Origin: an uncultured Veillonellaceae bacterium
GTDB taxonomy: Bacteria; Bacillota; Negativicutes; Selenomonadales; Selenomonadaceae
DNA: 55,000 nt
Direction of reading: 5' to 3'
Assembly: GCA_902785705.1 (NCBI GenBank)
Contig: CACZZN010000018.1
Coordinates: forward strand, 1 to 55,000
A model generated the notes under the pieces. The model had not been told where the DNA came from, ran no database searches, and saw only the letters and a program-made list of their open reading frames with translations. The translations under genes and the position numbers were made by a program. The stretch's first letter is position 1. Every line of letters starts with the position of its first letter. Of the stretch, positions 41,355-48,511 are shown one piece after another.

Positions 41355-42893
41355 GTGTTATTTCTGATTGCGCTCTCGCCTATCCTGTGGCTGGTAGTTG
41401 CATTGAGCTTTCTCAAGATGGGCGCCTGGAAAGCCTGCCCCATCGCTCTCGCGATCTCCATTCTTGCGGGCATGTTCGTCCCGCACTTCGACATGACGGC
41501 CATCCACGCGGCGATGGCTGTCGCAGAAGGCATCGCGCTGGCATGCTGGCCGATTCTTCTGGTCATCATCGCAGCCATCTTCACCTACAATCTCTCCCTG
41601 CACACCAAGGGCATGGACATCATCAAAGAAATGCTGACCTCCGTAAGTCATGACAAGCGCGTGCTCATCCTGCTCATCGGCTGGGGCTTCGGCGGTTTCC
41701 TGGAAGGCATGGCCGGCTTCGGCACCGCCATCGCGATTCCCGCAGGCATGCTCGCAGGCATCGGCATCAAGCCCGTGCTTGCCGCAGCGGTCTGCCTCAT
41801 CGCAAACTCTGTGCCGACCGCCTACGGCTCCATCGGCATCCCCCTCATGACCCTCGCAAGCGTCACGGGCACGGATCCCACGCAGCTTGCCACCTACACC
41901 TGCCTGCAGCTTGCGCCGCTGACCCTGCTCTGCCCCTTCCTCATGGTCATCACCGCAGGACACTCCCTCAAGGCACTCAACGGCATGGTCATCCTGTGCC
42001 TTGCCGCGGGGCTGGCCTTCCTGATCCCGGAGCTGGCCGTTGCCATGTTCATGGGACCGGAGCTTGCCGTTGTCGCAGGCTCCATCGGCGCGATGGCAGC
42101 CATCATCGGCTGCGCGAAGCTCTTTCCCGTCAAGCACCCCGACTACGAGCTGCCGCCCCACGATGCCGTTCCTGTCACGCTGAAGAAAGGGCTGGTGGCA
42201 TGCCTGCCCTTTATCCTCATCTTCGTTTTCCTGCTGCTCACCAGCAAGCTGGTGCCTGCCATCCATGATCCGCTGCACCTGATCAAGACCTCGGTGCTCA
42301 TCTACAGCGGGGAAGGCGGCACCCCGTATACGTTCACCTGGATTGCGACCCCCGGCGTCCTGATCCTGCTTGCCGCTTTCATCGGCGGAACCGTACAGAA
42401 AGCCGGCTTTGGCGAAATGCTCGGTGTGCTTCGCAGGACGATCTACAATCTGCGCTTCACGATTCTCACAATCATCAGCGTCATCGCGACCGCAAAGGTC
42501 ATGGGCTACAGCGGCATGACCAGCGAAATCGCCGCGACAGCCGTCGCGGCAACCGGTACGCTTTATCCCTCCATCGCGGCCTTCATCGGCTCGGTCGGGA
42601 CCTTCATCACAGGCTCGGCAACCTCCAGCTGCGTGCTCTTCGGCAAGCTGCAGACGGATGCCGCGCTTGCCATCGGCGCCGGCCCGAATGTCCAGGCATG
42701 GGTGGCTGCCGCCAATGCAACAGGCGCCTGCGCGGGCAAGATGATCTCCCCGCAGAGCATCGCGATCGCCGTCGCCTCCATCGGCGTTATCGGCTGCGAC
42801 AGCAAGCTGCTGCAATTCGCGGTGAAGGTCTATATCCCCTTCGTCATCGTGATGGGCTGCATCGTCTACTTCGGCCAGTCTTTCATTGGCTAA
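41355..42893 (+). CDS. L-lactate permease family transporter
   Basis: 512 residues with about 12-13 hydrophobic helices, starting at GTG. GFLEGMAGFGTAIAIPAGML and ATGACAGKMISPQSIAIA are hallmark segments of the LctP family, which moves lactate or glycolate with protons. No extra domains. Lies between ilvA and murQ with gaps of 14 and 15 bp. Substrate could be another small hydroxyacid; 2-hydroxybutyrate would fit the neighbouring threonine deaminase, but this is a guess. Confidence 0.9.
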   Translation: MLFLIALSPILWLVVALSFLKMGAWKACPIALAISILAGMFVPHFDMTAIHAAMAVAEGIALACWPILLVIIAAIFTYNLSLHTKGMDIIKEMLTSVSHDKRVLILLIGWGFGGFLEGMAGFGTAIAIPAGMLAGIGIKPVLAAAVCLIANSVPTAYGSIGIPLMTLASVTGTDPTQLATYTCLQLAPLTLLCPFLMVITAGHSLKALNGMVILCLAAGLAFLIPELAVAMFMGPELAVVAGSIGAMAAIIGCAKLFPVKHPDYELPPHDAVPVTLKKGLVACLPFILIFVFLLLTSKLVPAIHDPLHLIKTSVLIYSGEGGTPYTFTWIATPGVLILLAAFIGGTVQKAGFGEMLGVLRRTIYNLRFTILTIISVIATAKVMGYSGMTSEIAATAVAATGTLYPSIAAFIGSVGTFITGSATSSCVLFGKLQTDAALAIGAGPNVQAWVAAANATGACAGKMISPQSIAIAVASIGVIGCDSKLLQFAVKVYIPFVIVMGCIVYFGQSFIG

Positions 42894-42908
42894 CAAAGGA
42901 GTCTTTTG

Positions 42909-43808
42909 ATGATAGAGCTTTCCGAACTGACCACGGAGCAAAGAAATCCTGCGACCCGGGAGATTGACACGCTGGACACCCTGTCCATGCTGCGCATCAT
43001 CAACCGGGAGGATCAAAAGGTCGCGGCAGCCGTGGAGGACACCTTGCCGGAAATCGCAAAGGCGGTCGATATCATCGCAGGGCAGTTGGAAAACGGGGGA
43101 AGATTATTTTATCTGGGAGCGGGAACCTCCGGCAGGCTCGGCATCCTGGATGCCTCGGAATGCCCGCCGACCTATGGCACGGACCCGGGGCTCGTGCTGG
43201 GCCTCATCGCGGGAGGGACAAGTGCCATGTTCCGCGCAAAGGAAGGCGCCGAAGACGACCCCGCACTTGCCGGAAAAGACCTGCAGGCACACGATTTCTC
43301 CGAAAAGGACGTGCTCGTGGGCATCGCAGCTTCCGGACGCACCCCCTATGTCATCGGGGGGCTGGAATATGCCAAGGAACTTGGCGCCCACACCATTGCC
43401 GTTTCCTGCAGCGAAGGCTCGCTCATCGCGAGTCTCGCCGAAATCGCCATTACGCCCCTGACAGGGCCGGAGGTCATCACAGGCTCCACGCGCATGAAGG
43501 CCGGCACGGCGCAAAAGCTCGTGCTCAACATGCTTTCCACGGGCACCATGATCCGCCTCGGCAAGGTCTACGGCAATCTGATGGTCGATGTCAAGGCCAC
43601 CAATGCCAAGCTGGAAGAACGGGCGCGCCGCATCGTGATGGATGCGTGCGGCTGCACACGGGAGGAAAGCATAGCGCTGCTCAAGCAGGCAGACGGGCAC
43701 GCGAAACTTGCCATCCTCATGCGGCTGGCAGGCTGCAATGCAGAAAAGGGGAGGCTCCTGCTGGAAAAGCATCACGGCCATCTTTCCCGGGCTGCTGCCC
43801 AAGCGTGA
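42909..43808 (+). CDS. murQ: N-acetylmuramic acid 6-phosphate etherase
   Basis: 299 residues with the SIS sugar-isomerase fold: [31 protein letters not shown] and [17 protein letters not shown]. It removes the lactyl ether from MurNAc-6-phosphate in peptidoglycan recycling, releasing D-lactate. ATG 42909 is seven bases from AAAGGAG. The lactate-type permease directly before it and the MupG gene after it fit a recycling unit. The C-terminal domain ([20 protein letters not shown]) is complete. Confidence 0.96.
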   Translation: MIELSELTTEQRNPATREIDTLDTLSMLRIINREDQKVAAAVEDTLPEIAKAVDIIAGQLENGGRLFYLGAGTSGRLGILDASECPPTYGTDPGLVLGLIAGGTSAMFRAKEGAEDDPALAGKDLQAHDFSEKDVLVGIAASGRTPYVIGGLEYAKELGAHTIAVSCSEGSLIASLAEIAITPLTGPEVITGSTRMKAGTAQKLVLNMLSTGTMIRLGKVYGNLMVDVKATNAKLEERARRIVMDACGCTREESIALLKQADGHAKLAILMRLAGCNAEKGRLLLEKHHGHLSRAAAQA

Positions 43809-43854
43809 ACATCCATTTCCCTCCCCCGCGAAAAAGAAGAAAGCATTCTGATAC

Positions 43855-43971
43855 TATACTCGCGTTCAAAGAGATTGTCAAAACGAGATTGCTTCCTGTT
43901 TCTGAATGCTGTATATGCAGAAGCCGTAAACATTTACCTTCGCTTGGTAAATATTAATGGCTTCTAGTATA
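43855..43971. repeat. Promoter-bearing repeat upstream of mupG
   Basis: 117 bp from TATACTCGCG to AGTATA, with CATTTACC-TTCGCTT-GGTAAATA as the central hairpin. The end facing mupG reads TTGGTA-18-TATAAA, twenty bases from the gene start. Confidence 0.8.
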
Positions 43972-43990
43972 AAAGGAAGAAGGCATTTTT

Positions 43991-45064
43991 ATGCTAAATG
44001 GAATTTCCATGTATCCAGGGCTTGACAATACCATCGACGAAAATCTCGCGCTTCTGAGCAAGGCCGCCGCTCTTGGGATCCGGCGCATCTTCACATCCCT
44101 TCATATCCCGGAGACCAACAAAGGAGCCTTCAAAGACGAACTGGATCAGCTGCTGCGTGCGGCCAACCGGCATCATATGGAGATCATCTCCGACATCTCA
44201 CCCGCTACGCTGGACATGCTGAACATCAAGCAATTCCGTCTTTCAGCGTTCCGCATGATGGGCATCCATACCCTGCGCTTCGACTGCGGGTATGGCGCAC
44301 CGCAGATCGCGAAATTCAGCCGCAACAAACAGAATATCCGCATCCAGCTCAATGCTTCCACCATATCGCACAAATTCCTGCAGGAGCTCATCGACGAAAA
44401 GGCCAACTTCGATCACATTGATGCCCTGCACAATTTTTACCCACGTCCCGGCACCGGAATCAGTGAAAACACCCTCATGCGCCAGACGCGCATGCTGCAC
44501 AAGGCCGGCATCAAAGTCGGCGCCTTCATCCCAAGCAGAAACCGCAGGCGCGCCCCGCTTTTCGAGGGGCTTCCCACGCTGGAAGCGCACCGCACGATGG
44601 ATCCGGACTTGGCCGCCCGCCATCTTGCCGCCCTTGGGATAGATTCCGTTTTCATCGCAGACAGCCTGCCCTCCGACGAGGAACTCATGATGCTGAGCCG
44701 TATCCGTGACGACACGGTGTACGTCCATGCCCATGCGCTGACCCCGGAACCTGTACAGCGCGAACTTCTCACCCATGTATTCACCGCCCGCATCGACGAG
44801 GCGCGCGATGCAATCCGCGCACAGGAAAGCCGCGAGCTGGTGGGAGGCACAATCCCGCCCGAGCCTCCCCGCGAGCGCCAAAAAGCCTGCATCACGCTGG
44901 ACAATGAAAAATATCACCGCTACATGGGGGAGCTGCAGATCATCAAGCGCCCGCAGCCGCCCGATGAGCGCGTAAACGTAGTTGCACAGGTCAACAAAGA
45001 GGAACAGTTCCTGCTCGACTACATCGCCCCCGGCCACCGCTTCCGCATTTTGCTGGACGAATAA
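43991..45064 (+). CDS. mupG: MupG-type 6-phospho-N-acetylmuramidase (DUF871)
   Basis: 357 residues. An N-terminal TIM-barrel (LNGISMYPGLDN, RRIFTSLHIPET, HNFYPRPGTGIS) and a C-terminal cyclophilin-like domain (about 245-357) give the MupG arrangement. The family hydrolyses MurNAc-6P-GlcNAc to free sugars, the step before MurQ. AGGAAGAAGG precedes the ATG. The pairing with murQ supports the assignment; the phosphotransferase importer usually found with them is not in the window. Confidence 0.9.
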   Translation: MLNGISMYPGLDNTIDENLALLSKAAALGIRRIFTSLHIPETNKGAFKDELDQLLRAANRHHMEIISDISPATLDMLNIKQFRLSAFRMMGIHTLRFDCGYGAPQIAKFSRNKQNIRIQLNASTISHKFLQELIDEKANFDHIDALHNFYPRPGTGISENTLMRQTRMLHKAGIKVGAFIPSRNRRRAPLFEGLPTLEAHRTMDPDLAARHLAALGIDSVFIADSLPSDEELMMLSRIRDDTVYVHAHALTPEPVQRELLTHVFTARIDEARDAIRAQESRELVGGTIPPEPPRERQKACITLDNEKYHRYMGELQIIKRPQPPDERVNVVAQVNKEEQFLLDYIAPGHRFRILLDE

Positions 45065-45128
45065 TCGGAAGCGGGCATCCTTCGGGGGACACAATCGCAA
45101 ACATACCTCATCGTCCGGATTTTTCCCC

Positions 45129-45157
45129 TTGGCAAAATCGGAACTATGAGGTATAAT
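45129..45157 (+). promoter_or_regulatory. Promoter of the ArsR family gene
   Basis: TTGGCA (45129-45134), 17 bp, TATAAT (45152-45157). A repressor of this family would be expected to bind near here. Confidence 0.7.
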
Positions 45158-45190
45158 TTCTTTATGAAAAAAATCTGAAGAGGTGTTGAA

Positions 45191-45556
45191 ATGTCCGCAA
45201 ATGAAGACGGCCTCTGCGAGATACATCATTTGCACCCGGAGCGTGTCCGCCATGCGTTGCGGCATGCCATCGATGACGAAACGAGCCTCCGGCTTGCGGA
45301 AATTTTCAAGGTGCTTGGCGACTCCACGCGAATCAAACTTCTGGCGCTTCTGGAAGCGGAGCAGGAGATGTGCGTCTGCGATATCGCGGAAGCCCTGCAC
45401 ATGGGACAGTCGGCGATTTCCCATCAGCTTCGCGTGCTGCGCAACGCCCGTCTGGTGAAGTTCCGCAAAGAAGGCAAAGAAGCATGGTATTCCCTGGATG
45501 ATGATCACGTCGTGCGCCTCATGAGCCAGGGGTTGGAACATGTGCTCCACGGTTAG
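45191..45556 (+). CDS. ArsR/SmtB family metal-responsive repressor
   Basis: 121 residues with a winged helix. Two known metal sites are both present: the alpha-3 Cys-x-Cys of CadC/ArsR (EMCVCDIAEAL) with an N-terminal Cys-x2-His (CEIHHLH), and the alpha-5 D-x-H-x10-H-x2-H of CzrA/SmtB (DDHVVRLMSQGLEHVLH). Alpha-3 sites sense Cd/Pb/As, alpha-5 sites Zn/Co. It has its own promoter and no metal pump beside it; the downstream gene is a cell-wall hydrolase. Confidence 0.93.
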   Translation: MSANEDGLCEIHHLHPERVRHALRHAIDDETSLRLAEIFKVLGDSTRIKLLALLEAEQEMCVCDIAEALHMGQSAISHQLRVLRNARLVKFRKEGKEAWYSLDDDHVVRLMSQGLEHVLHG

Positions 45557-45624
45557 GAACTGTCGAAAAATAAGTTCCTCAGAGACACGAAAGATTCGAC
45601 AGAGATTTCGAAAGGAAGATCCCT

Positions 45625-46398
45625 ATGAAGAAACGTCGGCTGCTTCGTTTACTGATGTCCGTAGGGCTTGCGCTGTTTGTCTGCTCCGGCAGCGTGCTTG
45701 CCTCCCCTACCCTGAAGATGAACTCCCATGGGCATGATGTGCTTGTGCTCCAAAAGAAATTGCAGGAGATCGGATACCACATCTCTCAGGCCGACGGCGT
45801 ATTCGGCAGTGAAACGGAACGTGCCGTCGCGGAGTTCCAACGGGATCAAAAGATGAGCATCACGGGCATCGTGAACAACGCTACCTGGCGCGCTCTCAAA
45901 AAAGCAAAACCCATCAAGAAATCAGAACAGCGCGCAGGGGAAAATCCGACGGCGGAAGCCCAGACGCCGGCAAGCCTTGGGAAAGCAGGAATCAAGGTTC
46001 CCTATAACAAGCAGATCATGGATGCCAGCCAAGCCAGTTCCCTGATCTCCACCGCAAAGAAATACATCGGCGTCCCCTACCAGTTCGGCGGAACGACACC
46101 AAAGGGATTTGACTGCTCCGGCTACCTGCAGTATGTGTTTGCCAAGCACGGCATGCAGATCCCCAGGCTCGCGGATGAACAGTACCGCCTCGGGACCCCC
46201 ACAAAAAGCAAAAAACAGCTTGTCCCCGGCGATTTGGTGTTCTTCACCACCTATGAGGCCGGAGTTTCCCATTGCGGCATCTATCTCGGCAATGATAATT
46301 TCATCCATGCCTCATCCAGCCGCGGCATCCGCATCGACAAGCTCTCTGACAGCTATTGGCAGCCGCGCTACGTCGGCGGCAAACATATCGTGAGATAA
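45625..46398 (+). CDS. Secreted NlpC/P60 peptidoglycan hydrolase with PG-binding domain
   Basis: 257 residues: signal peptide (MKKRRLLRLLMSVGLALFVC, cleavage near VLA-SP), a PG_binding_1 domain (about 30-90, VLVLQKKLQEIGYHISQADG), a linker and an NlpC/P60 domain with catalytic Cys in GFDCSGYLQYVF, His in VSHCGIYLG and a third polar residue in the FIHASSSRG stretch. It cuts peptide stems of the cell wall. GAAAGGAAG precedes the ATG. It may follow the ArsR gene in one transcript (68 bp gap). Confidence 0.93.
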   Translation: MKKRRLLRLLMSVGLALFVCSGSVLASPTLKMNSHGHDVLVLQKKLQEIGYHISQADGVFGSETERAVAEFQRDQKMSITGIVNNATWRALKKAKPIKKSEQRAGENPTAEAQTPASLGKAGIKVPYNKQIMDASQASSLISTAKKYIGVPYQFGGTTPKGFDCSGYLQYVFAKHGMQIPRLADEQYRLGTPTKSKKQLVPGDLVFFTTYEAGVSHCGIYLGNDNFIHASSSRGIRIDKLSDSYWQPRYVGGKHIVR

Positions 46399-46400
46399 CC

Positions 46401-46440
46401 ATGGCCTGCAGCCCAAAATCACATTTGTGCTGCAGGCCAT
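46401..46440 (+). terminator. Terminator-like inverted repeat after the NlpC/P60 gene
   Basis: ATGGCCTGCAG and CTGCAGGCCAT form a perfect 11-bp stem around an 18-nt loop. A clear T-run is lacking. Confidence 0.65.
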
Positions 46441-46458
46441 GATTATGATGTACAGGAA

Positions 46459-46500
46459 TTAAGGAAACGCTGATTGATTGGCTGTTTTCATGTAAGGGCT
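46459..46500. repeat. Decayed copy of the TTAA-flanked element
   Basis: TTAAGGAAACGCTGATTGATT resembles the start of the elements at 28231 and 54908, but the rest is not preserved. Confidence 0.5.
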
Positions 46501-46528
46501 GACGGAAATCGGAAGATTTCCGTCTTGC

Positions 46529-48130
46529 TTATTCCCTCGATTCTTTCCCCGCAATCAGCGTGCTGGCGATATTGCTGGTCACGTTGCCCACGGTGCTGAG
46601 CATGCTGATGATGGGATCGATGCACAAAAAGAGCGCCACCGCGCCGACGGGGATGCCGACGGCCTCGAAGACCGACGAAAGCCCGATGAGAGACGCGCCT
46701 GGACAGCCCGGCAGCGTGAAGGAGACGATGAAGGCCGAGAGCAGGAGCGACAAGAGCATGTCCGCGTTGAGGGCAACGCCGACCGTCCGAGCCATCAGCA
46801 CGGAAACGAGGATGATATAAAATCCCGTCCCGTTCATATTGAACTGGATGCCCACGGGCAAGGTGAACATCGCCAGCTTCTTGCGGATGCCGAACTTTTC
46901 CTCGCAAAAGGCAAGCGCCTGCGGGAGACAGGCGTTGGAGCTGTTCAGCGCGAAAGGAATGGGCGCGAAGCCTGCGGCGTCTTTCAGAAAAGCGACGGGG
47001 GACATTTTCCCAAAGGCGGCGACGAACGCCGCGGCAACGAGCATAACGAGAACCGTCCCCACCACGTCCGTGATCACGACTTGCCCCAGCGAAAGCAGCA
47101 CGTCAAAACCTACGGACATCATGAGCTTTGCCATGGAAGCAAAGACCACCAGCGGAATGAACTGCACGATGACATCCAGGACATCCATGCACAGGCGGTT
47201 CATGAATTCAATGAGCTCCTTCGCCAGCATCGCCCTGTCCCCCGCCCGGTTGATCATCACGCCGAAAAGGCAGGCGAGAAACAACACCTGCAAGATGCTT
47301 CCCCCGAAAAAGAGCGTGACGAGACTGTTCGGCACGATGCCCACCACCATGTCCCGCAGGGAGAAATCCGCTGCCGGCGCATCGCCCACCGGAATCATCG
47401 GCAAAAGCTCCGGCATCCCGTCATGGAACAGGAAAAACCCCGCCGCAATGCCAAGCACCGTAGTGGCAAAGAGCTTCGCAAGAGAAACGCCCACCAGCCG
47501 CCCGCCGAGCCGCCCCACGTCCGAAGCGTCGGAAATGCCGGTGATGCCGGACAGCACCGCGAAGAAGACCATCGGCGCCACCATCATGGAAAGGGCGTTC
47601 ATGAACATCGTCTGCACCGAAGACAAGAAGAAATAATCGACGCTTTGGGCCGCCGTTTCCCCAAGATGCCCCTTCATCAAAATCCCCGCGAGGATGCCCA
47701 GCACAATCGCCACGCACACTTTGCCCGTCTGCTTGCCGCTGGCCTCATGGACTTTGATGGAAACGAGGTTTTCCCCGTTTTTTCGCCCGTAGCTGATTTT
47801 GTCTTTGTGCGCCAGCAGAATCGAGAGGCTGACGGCCTCTTCCTCGTCCGCCTCCGCAAGTTCCTTGGGGCCCGCCAACGGGTTGAACGCCTCCTCCTTT
47901 GCGGAAAGAATGAGGCTGACGTCGCCCCATCGCCGCCGAAGGCGGAGCGTTGCGGAAAAATCTCCCGCCGAAGAAGCGGCCTCCTCCATACGGGAAAAAC
48001 ATTCCTCAAACAGCAGCTCGGCCGTCTGCCGCTCTTCCGACGTCGTTTTCGTCTTGGAAAGTTCTTCCTCCAGCCAACGCACGGCCTCGCCGTAAGTTTC
48101 GCCGGTGACAAGGAAAACGTTGCTTGTCAC
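46529..48130 (-). CDS. HATPase-like domain fused to dicarboxylate/amino acid:cation symporter
   Basis: 533 residues from a GTG with AAGGAGGT upstream. Residues about 1-125 look like a degenerate RsbW/SpoIIAB-type HATPase: a helix ELLFEECF (38-45) where the family has E-L-x-x-N, a strand with AFNPL (81-85), and a terminal ISYGRKNGENLVSIKV. From about 130 on follow the eight-helix DAACS/GltP-type symporter, with the hairpin and NMNGTGFYIILV segment typical of Na/glutamate carriers. GltP-type transporters normally have no such head. It is the last gene of the six-gene operon, after a STAS gene, so the head is probably a docking site for STAS. The Asn of the HATPase N-box is Glu. Confidence 0.75.
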   Translation of the reverse strand: MTSNVFLVTGETYGEAVRWLEEELSKTKTTSEERQTAELLFEECFSRMEEAASSAGDFSATLRLRRRWGDVSLILSAKEEAFNPLAGPKELAEADEEEAVSLSILLAHKDKISYGRKNGENLVSIKVHEASGKQTGKVCVAIVLGILAGILMKGHLGETAAQSVDYFFLSSVQTMFMNALSMMVAPMVFFAVLSGITGISDASDVGRLGGRLVGVSLAKLFATTVLGIAAGFFLFHDGMPELLPMIPVGDAPAADFSLRDMVVGIVPNSLVTLFFGGSILQVLFLACLFGVMINRAGDRAMLAKELIEFMNRLCMDVLDVIVQFIPLVVFASMAKLMMSVGFDVLLSLGQVVITDVVGTVLVMLVAAAFVAAFGKMSPVAFLKDAAGFAPIPFALNSSNACLPQALAFCEEKFGIRKKLAMFTLPVGIQFNMNGTGFYIILVSVLMARTVGVALNADMLLSLLLSAFIVSFTLPGCPGASLIGLSSVFEAVGIPVGAVALFLCIDPIISMLSTVGNVTSNIASTLIAGKESRE

Positions 48131-48161
48131 AACCCTACCTCCTTCTTGCGTCTGTCCTTTC

Positions 48162-48497
48162 CTACCCCAGTTCACTTCGCTCCCCGTAAATCGTCACAAT
48201 CGCATTCATATTGGATTCTTCGATGACTTCCTTGACAAAGCCCTCGGCACCGCAAACGGCAAAAGCCTTCTGCTCTTTCTTGGCTTTTTGGGCCAGCCTG
48301 AGCAAAATGCGGATGCCGGCGCTGGACAGATAGGAGAGATGCTTTACATCCAGAGCCAATTTGGCACAAGAATCCAAAGCAGACTCTGCCTGTTCCCCGA
48401 TTTGGGGCGCAGTCACCCTGTCCAGTCTGCCTGTAAGGGCAAATATTGTCCAACCATTTTCCTGAATTACTTCACTTGCAACTGTTTCATCAACCAT
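48162..48497 (-). CDS. STAS-domain anti-sigma factor antagonist-like protein
   Basis: 111 residues, a single STAS domain with the phosphorylation loop LSYLSSAGIRILL (Ser58/Ser59) as in SpoIIAA and RsbV. Known members are phosphorylated by an RsbW-type kinase and dephosphorylated by an RsbU or SpoIIE phosphatase, both of which have candidates in this operon. Here no sigma factor is encoded nearby. It sits 14 bp after the phosphatase gene and 31 bp before the symporter fusion. Confidence 0.92.
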   Translation of the reverse strand: MVDETVASEVIQENGWTIFALTGRLDRVTAPQIGEQAESALDSCAKLALDVKHLSYLSSAGIRILLRLAQKAKKEQKAFAVCGAEGFVKEVIEESNMNAIVTIYGERSELG

Positions 48498-48511
48498 AGC
48501 TTAATTCCTCC

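Noticed and set aside
41358..43016. 552-codon minus-strand frame opposite the lactate permease and murQ
   Set aside because: Antisense shadow of a membrane protein; charge-rich with no domain pattern.
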